From Pseudomonadota bacterium (GTDB taxonomy: Bacteria > Pseudomonadota > Alphaproteobacteria > Rhizobiales > Pleomorphomonadaceae), in assembly GCA_018262505.1 (NCBI GenBank), contig JAGSYV010000065.1:1-38585 (forward strand): 38,585 bases of DNA. Direction: 5' to 3'. Made by a program: the position numbers and the translations under genes. Of this stretch, positions 32,986-38,585 are shown in pieces (position 1 is the first letter of the stretch; each line of letters starts with the position of its first letter). Below the pieces are notes generated by a model. It was not told the DNA's origin. It made no database searches and saw only the letters and a program-made list of their open reading frames with translations.

Positions 32986-34371
32986 ATGTCCGTTCATGCT
33001 GTTCTTTCCCGCGTCGACGCCGACTTTCCGAAGAGCCTCGATCGTCTGTTCGACTTCCTGCGCATTCCCTCGATTTCCGCCGACCCGGCTTACAGGGATG
33101 ATTGTGGCCGCGCCGCAGCTTGGCTGGCCGGCGAGTTAACTGCGCTGGGCTTCGATGCCTCGGTGCGCCCGACACCCAAACATCCCATGGTGGTCGGCCA
33201 TTACACGAAGGCCGGCCCGGGCAAGCCGCACGTGCTGTTTTATGCCCATTATGATGTCCAGCCCGTCGATCCCTTGGAACTCTGGGATTCGCCACCGTTT
33301 GAGCCGGTGGTCAAAAAGCAGCCCGATGGTAGCGAGCGCATCCTCGCCCGTGGTGCCCAGGACGACAAAGGGCAGTTGATGACCTTCCTCGAGGCCTGCC
33401 GGGCGCTGATCGCCGAAACCGGCACGCTGCCGGTCAACGTCACCTTCTTCTCGGAAGGTGAGGAGGAATCGGGTTCGCCGTCGATGATCCCGTTCCTTGA
33501 GGCGAACCGGGACGAACTCTCAGTCGACGTGGCACTCGTCTGCGACACCGAAATGTGGGATCGCAAGACGCCGGCCGTCACCACCATGCTGCGCGGCCTC
33601 GTCGGCGAGGAAATCTCGCTGCGGTGCGCCAGCCATGACCTGCATTCCGGCGCGTTCGGCGGCGCGGCGCTCAATCCCCTGCATGTCCTGACAAAGATCC
33701 TCGGCAGCCTGCATGACGACCAGGGACGAGTCACCGTGCCGGGCTTCTATGACGGTGTCGCCGATATATCCCCGGAACTCAGGACCAACTGGGACAATCT
33801 GGGCTTTGATTCCGCAGCCTTCCTCGGCGGCGCCGGCCTGACGACACCGGCCGGCGAGATCGACCGGACGGTGCTTGAAAAAATCTGGTCACGGCCGACC
33901 TGCGAGATCAATGGTCTCGCCGGCGGGTATGCCGGTCCTGGCTTCAAAACGGTGCTGCCGGCCGCCGCCGAAGCCAAGGTGTCGTTCCGTCTCGTTGCCG
34001 GGCAAGACCCGCAGAAGATCCGGACCGCCTTCCGCCAGTACGTCACGGATCGGCTACCGCCGGACGCCAAGGTGGAATTCCGCGAGCATGGCGGCAGCCC
34101 GGCCGTCCATCTCGCGCTCAACGGCGAGGCGATGGCCAAGGCGCGCGCCGCGTTGGAAGCCGAATGGGGTAAGGCACCGGCACTGGTCGGCTCCGGCGGT
34201 TCCATTCCGGTGGTTGGACACTTCAAATCGATCCTCGGCATGGACAGCCTGATGATCGGCTTCGGTCTCGACGACGACCGCATCCATTCGCCCAATGAGA
34301 AATACGAAGTGTCGAGTTACCACGGCGGCATCCGCTCCTGGGTCCGCATCCTCGACGCACTCGCCAAGTAA
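32986..34371 (+). CDS. M20-family metallopeptidase/dipeptidase
   Basis: A 461-residue di-zinc peptidase of the ArgE/DapE/CPG2 group. Predicted metal ligands and catalytic residues are H88 and D90 in FYAHYDVQPVD, D126 in GAQDDKGQ, the pair E159-E160 in FSEGEEESGS, D187 in VCDTEMW, and the late His in DDRIHSPNEKYE. It carries the dimerisation insert. Length and motifs match the cytosolic dipeptidase-like members; the exact substrate is not evident. GGAG precedes the ATG at 32986, which is preferred over an in-frame ATG at 32950. It is followed by a modest hairpin and the xylose gene cluster, to which it has no obvious link. Confidence 0.93.
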   Translation: MSVHAVLSRVDADFPKSLDRLFDFLRIPSISADPAYRDDCGRAAAWLAGELTALGFDASVRPTPKHPMVVGHYTKAGPGKPHVLFYAHYDVQPVDPLELWDSPPFEPVVKKQPDGSERILARGAQDDKGQLMTFLEACRALIAETGTLPVNVTFFSEGEEESGSPSMIPFLEANRDELSVDVALVCDTEMWDRKTPAVTTMLRGLVGEEISLRCASHDLHSGAFGGAALNPLHVLTKILGSLHDDQGRVTVPGFYDGVADISPELRTNWDNLGFDSAAFLGGAGLTTPAGEIDRTVLEKIWSRPTCEINGLAGGYAGPGFKTVLPAAAEAKVSFRLVAGQDPQKIRTAFRQYVTDRLPPDAKVEFREHGGSPAVHLALNGEAMAKARAALEAEWGKAPALVGSGGSIPVVGHFKSILGMDSLMIGFGLDDDRIHSPNEKYEVSSYHGGIRSWVRILDALAK

Positions 34372-34386
34372 GGCGACAAGACGCGG

Positions 34387-34409
34387 CGCCGACGGATTTC
34401 AAGTCGGCG
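34387..34409 (+). terminator. Weak hairpin after the M20 peptidase gene
   Basis: CGCCGAC (34387-34393) pairs with GTCGGCG (34403-34409) over 7 bp with a 9-base loop, 15 bases after the stop codon. No T-run follows, so terminator function is uncertain. Confidence 0.45.
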
Positions 34410-34485
34410 TCGCCCCGACATGCGCTGATGTCCCGGCCAGTCGGTCTTTTCATCTGATGAGTGTTTGAAACCGGCCTATTGCGCA

Positions 34486-34514
34486 TTGACGAGGGAATTG
34501 CATAGCCTTATTGA
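34486..34514 (+). promoter_or_regulatory. Putative sigma-70 promoter of the LacI-xylB-xylA cluster
   Basis: TTGACG at 34486-34491 and TATTGA at 34509-34514 with an exact 17-base spacer lie 34 bases before the regulator ATG. A small palindrome TCATC-T-GATGA at 34450-34460 lies upstream and might be an operator; this is a guess. Confidence 0.5.
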
Positions 34515-34548
34515 GTGGAAAAAATCATTTAGAAGGCTGGATCCCTCA

Positions 34549-35571
34549 ATGAAGATCACCTTGCGGACGGTTGCGGAAGCGGCTGGCGTCAGCGTGGCGA
34601 CAGTTGACCGCGTGCTGAACAGGCGAGACGGTGTGCGTTCGGTGACCGTTGAGAAGGTGGAAAGTGCTATCCGGCAGCTCGGATACGCACCGTCGAGCCT
34701 TGCCGGTCGCGTTCAGCCCGGCACCAGCCGCTTCGCTTTCGTGTTGCCGCGCGGCCATAATCCCTTCTTCGAAGCGCTGGAGTCGACGATCCAGCGACTT
34801 GGCGACTGGATACCCTACAAGGGGGCCGGCTTCGACATTCGTCATGTCGATGTGTTCGACGGCGAAGCCCTCGCTGATGCGTTGAGGGAAATTCGGCAAG
34901 AGAATTACGCAGGGATCGCCGTCGCAGCCCTCGACCATCCGGCCGTGCGCGAGGCAATCAACGCATTGAAGAGCGATGGCGTCGCGGTGGTGACGCTGGT
35001 ATCCGACGTTCCAAGTTCGCGCCGTGATCGCTTTATTGGCATCGACAACACCGCCGCCGGCCGCACCGCCGGTTCTTTGCTTGGTCGCTTCCTCCCCAAC
35101 CAATCCGGCAAGGTGGCATTGGTGGCCGGCTCGCTGGCCTTGCGCGACCATGCCGAGCGGCGCTTCGGCTTCGAGCAGGTGATCGCCCAGGACTTTCCGA
35201 ACGTTCACGTCATCGCGCTCCGCGAAGGGCGCGACGACCCGGCCCGTGTTCACAAGCTGGTCGAAGATCTTCTGCGCCAGCACACCGACCTTGCCGGCAT
35301 CTACAACGCCGGTGCCGGCAATGCCGGCGTCATCTCGGCGCTCGAAGCGAGCGGTCGGGCCCGCGAGATCGTCTACATCGCCCATGAGCTCATCGAGGAA
35401 AACCGCGAAGCGCTGGTGAGAGGGACCATCGACGCGGTGATCAACCAGGATCCCGGCCATGAAGTGCGCTCGGCGGCCCGCGTGCTGCTGTCGCTGACGT
35501 CGGACTGGCAGATCATCGACGAGCAGGAGCGGATCCGCATCGACATCTTCCTGCGCGACAATCTCCTGTAG
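34549..35571 (+). CDS. LacI-family transcriptional regulator, probable xylose regulator
   Basis: A 340-residue regulator. The LacI helix-turn-helix is at residues 4-25 (TLRTVAEAAGVSVATVDRVL, hinge region following RRDGVRSVT), and a periplasmic-binding-protein-like sensor domain follows from about residue 62 (SRFAFVLPRGHNPFFEALES). Its ligand pocket cannot be read, but it lies directly before xylB and xylA with a 31-base gap, so control of xylose use is the natural inference. It differs from E. coli XylR, which is an AraC-type activator. ATG 34549 is chosen as it begins the HTH (MKITLRT); the spacing to the next gene suggests that the three genes share a transcript. Confidence 0.9.
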   Translation: MKITLRTVAEAAGVSVATVDRVLNRRDGVRSVTVEKVESAIRQLGYAPSSLAGRVQPGTSRFAFVLPRGHNPFFEALESTIQRLGDWIPYKGAGFDIRHVDVFDGEALADALREIRQENYAGIAVAALDHPAVREAINALKSDGVAVVTLVSDVPSSRRDRFIGIDNTAAGRTAGSLLGRFLPNQSGKVALVAGSLALRDHAERRFGFEQVIAQDFPNVHVIALREGRDDPARVHKLVEDLLRQHTDLAGIYNAGAGNAGVISALEASGRAREIVYIAHELIEENREALVRGTIDAVINQDPGHEVRSAARVLLSLTSDWQIIDEQERIRIDIFLRDNLL

Positions 35572-35602
35572 CGCCGGACCTGAACAAAACTGGGAGGAGT
35601 CC

Positions 35603-37066
35603 ATGACAACCTATCTCGGCCTCGACATCGGCACATCGTCGGTGAAGGCTGTTCTCGTCGGTGAAGGCGAGAAAATCATTGCCACCGCCTCGGCCTCGCT
35701 TGAGGTGTCGCGCCCACATGCCGGTTGGTCCGAGCAGGACGGCGACAGCTGGATTGTCGCGACGCAGAGCGCCATCGACCAATTGAAGGTCAGCCACCCC
35801 AAGGAGCTTTCGGCGGTCGCCGGCATCGGCCTGTCCGGCCAGATGCATGGTGCCACGCTTCTCGATAAGGCCGACAAGCCGCTTCGTCCGGCGATCTTGT
35901 GGAACGACGTGCGCTCGGCCGTCGAGTGCGGCGAACTTGAGGCGCGCTGCCCTGAGCTGCGCGCCATCGCCGGCAATATCGCCATGCCCGGCTTCACAGC
36001 GCCGAAACTGGCCTGGGTGAAGAAGCACGAGCCGGAGATTTTCGCCAAGACTGCCAAGGTGTTGCTGCCGAAAGACTACGTCCGGTTGTGGCTGACCGGC
36101 GACTATGTGTCTGACATGTCGGATGCCGCCGGTACACTATGGCTCGATGTCGGCAAGCGCGCCTGGTCGAAGGAGTTGCTGACTGCAACCGATCTCTCGC
36201 TCGATCACATGCCGCGCCTCGTCGAGGGTACCGAATCCTCGGGTGCGTTGCGCAGCGAACTAGTCTCCCGATGGGGCATCGCCAAGGCGCCGGTGATCGC
36301 CGGTGGCGGCGGCGACAACGCGGCGAGTGCTGTCGGCATGGGCGCCGTCAAGCCGGGCGCCGCCTTCGCCTCGCTCGGCACATCGGGCGTGCTGTTCGTC
36401 TCCAATGCGTCCTTCTCGCCCAATACCGAGGGTGCGGTGCATGCCTTCTGCCACGCCGTTCCCGGCACCTGGCACCAGATGGGCGTGATCCTGTCGGCCA
36501 CCGACAGCCTGCAGTGGCTGTCGCACCTTCTGGAAACGCCGGCGCCGGAGCTGACCAAGGGGCTCGACCCCAAGCCGGCCAAGCCATCGCCGGTTACCTT
36601 CCTGCCGTATCTTTCCGGCGAACGCACACCGCATAACGATGCCGCTGCCCGTGGCGTGTTCGTCGGGCTGAGCCACACCTCAGGCCGCGCCGAGTTGACG
36701 CAAGCCGTGCTGGAGGGCGTTGCCTTTGCCTTCCGTGACTGCCTGCGTGTCCTCAACGATGCCGGCACCGACATTGACCGCGCCTTCGCGGTTGGCGGCG
36801 GCTCGCGCTCGGAAGCCTGGCTGCAGATCATGGCGGCGGTGCTGGACCGGCCGCTCGACATTACCGCCGAGGGCGATTACGGCGGCGGCTTCGGCGCCGC
36901 CCGCCTGGGCCGCATCGCCGCCACCGGCGACGATCCTTTCGAGACGCTGACGCCCCCGCCGGTCGCTCGCACCGTCGAACCGGACAAGGCGCTCGTTGCC
37001 GCTTACGCCGACTGCTACGCCAAGTATCGCGCGCTCTACCCGGCTATCCGCGACGCGCTCGCCTGA
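35603..37066 (+). CDS. xylB: Xylulokinase (FGGY family)
   Basis: A 487-residue FGGY-family kinase that phosphorylates D-xylulose to xylulose 5-phosphate with ATP. The N-terminal phosphate-binding motif is YLGLDIGTSSVKAVLV (residues 4-19). Substrate-site and family segments are GIGLSGQMHGATLLD and PAILWNDVRS, the catalytic Asp is D238 in AGGGGDNAASAVGMG, and the second ATP loop is FAVGGGSRSEAWLQIMA. The length is the normal one. GGGAGGAG precedes the ATG. It lies between the LacI-type gene (31 bases) and xylA (38 bases), forming a regulator-kinase-isomerase unit. Confidence 0.97.
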   Translation: MTTYLGLDIGTSSVKAVLVGEGEKIIATASASLEVSRPHAGWSEQDGDSWIVATQSAIDQLKVSHPKELSAVAGIGLSGQMHGATLLDKADKPLRPAILWNDVRSAVECGELEARCPELRAIAGNIAMPGFTAPKLAWVKKHEPEIFAKTAKVLLPKDYVRLWLTGDYVSDMSDAAGTLWLDVGKRAWSKELLTATDLSLDHMPRLVEGTESSGALRSELVSRWGIAKAPVIAGGGGDNAASAVGMGAVKPGAAFASLGTSGVLFVSNASFSPNTEGAVHAFCHAVPGTWHQMGVILSATDSLQWLSHLLETPAPELTKGLDPKPAKPSPVTFLPYLSGERTPHNDAAARGVFVGLSHTSGRAELTQAVLEGVAFAFRDCLRVLNDAGTDIDRAFAVGGGSRSEAWLQIMAAVLDRPLDITAEGDYGGGFGAARLGRIAATGDDPFETLTPPPVARTVEPDKALVAAYADCYAKYRALYPAIRDALA

Positions 37067-37104
37067 TCATTCGTTCGGAATAGAATTCAAAAAGAGGAAA
37101 GACG

Positions 37105-38421
<1,317 letters not shown>

Positions 38422-38451
38422 GCGACGAGCATTGGTTCCTTAATCGGGATA

Positions 38452-38476
38452 GGGGGGATCATTTCTGATCCACCCC
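38452..38476 (+). terminator. Putative terminator of the xyl operon
   Basis: GGGG-GGATCA (38452-38461) pairs with TGATCC-A-CCCC (38466-38476) over 10 pairs with one bulged A and loop TTTC, about 30 bases after the xylA stop. No T-run follows on the plus strand. Confidence 0.6.
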
Positions 38477-38585
38477 TCCCACCCCTCCCGGCATGCGGGT
38501 CCGCACCGGGCGGTTCGCGAGATTGAGGTCAAGCAAGTCTGGTCATTCCCATGTGGTCGGCCCATTTGATCGTGAGGACAGAGTT
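38477..38585. other. Window end: GC-rich stretch with short repeats, no gene assigned
   Basis: The segment begins with a tandem CACCCCTCCC pair (38471-38490 region), then GCATGCGGGTCCGCACCGGGC, which folds as GCGGGTCCGC (short complementary arms). On the minus strand the last 57 bases are open and end LTIKWADHMGMTRLA then stop, which could be the C-terminus of a gene starting beyond the window. I recognise no family; a mobile-element or intron relation is only a possibility. Confidence 0.3.

Overview
This is a GC-rich, densely coding chromosomal segment from an alphaproteobacterium, most probably of the order Hyphomicrobiales (Rhizobiales). The grounds are a FeuP/FeuQ-type two-component pair lying upstream of a ccmI start, a MucR/Ros zinc-finger regulator, a cluster of alphaproteobacterial families of unknown function (DUF1491, DUF2336, DUF5330, DUF1214/DUF1254), a rhizobial-type intergenic palindromic repeat, and a DivJ/PleC-like histidine kinase. 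The genus cannot be fixed from the sequence alone; no rRNA or tRNA gene was found.

Layout. 1-4735 (minus strand): a small periplasmic PepSY-like protein, a response regulator and a histidine kinase form a tight operon (feuN-like/feuP/feuQ), followed by a glycine-zipper lipoprotein with its own terminator, a conserved protein of unknown function, and the first 24 codons of ccmI. 5016-5330: a small DUF465-like gene with a terminator. 5331-7504: about 2.2 kb in which no convincing gene is visible, containing a degenerate 18/21-bp tandem repeat; this is the least explained part of the window. 7505-10040: a WYL-type regulator, a YitT-type membrane protein, a molbindin and a YcgN-type protein, with rhizobial repeats in the gap. 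10183-13418: a bifunctional penicillin-binding protein followed by a short DUF1214/DUF1254 pair. 13426-15919: a lipoprotein and a coupled 65-residue gene on the minus strand, divergent from a DUF2336 gene. 16367-21107: mucR, sufE, a DUF5330 gene, and a membrane PAS histidine kinase coupled to a peptidoglycan-binding-domain protein. 21306-27590: DUF1491, oligopeptidase B, superoxide dismutase, an orphan receiver protein, a small secreted protein, a class IV aminotransferase and a type II haloacid dehalogenase. 27714-32262: 4-alpha-glucanotransferase, a HerA-like ATPase and a solo LuxR-type regulator. 32986-38421: an M20 peptidase, then a LacI-type regulator with xylB and xylA.

How the genes fit together. 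Envelope sensing and building is the recurring theme: the FeuPQ system with its small periplasmic partner, the penicillin-binding protein, the histidine kinase paired with a peptidoglycan-binding protein, and several lipoproteins. Carbon metabolism is represented by glycan rearrangement (malQ) and by the xylose module, in which isomerase and xylulokinase feed the pentose phosphate pathway under a LacI-type regulator; no xylose transporter lies inside the window. No CRISPR array, prophage, insertion sequence or defence island was recognised. I found no clearly new multi-gene system. The best leads are the gene-poor repeat-bearing stretch, the perfect inverted repeat over the feuN-like start, and the small coupled gene at 14382-14579.
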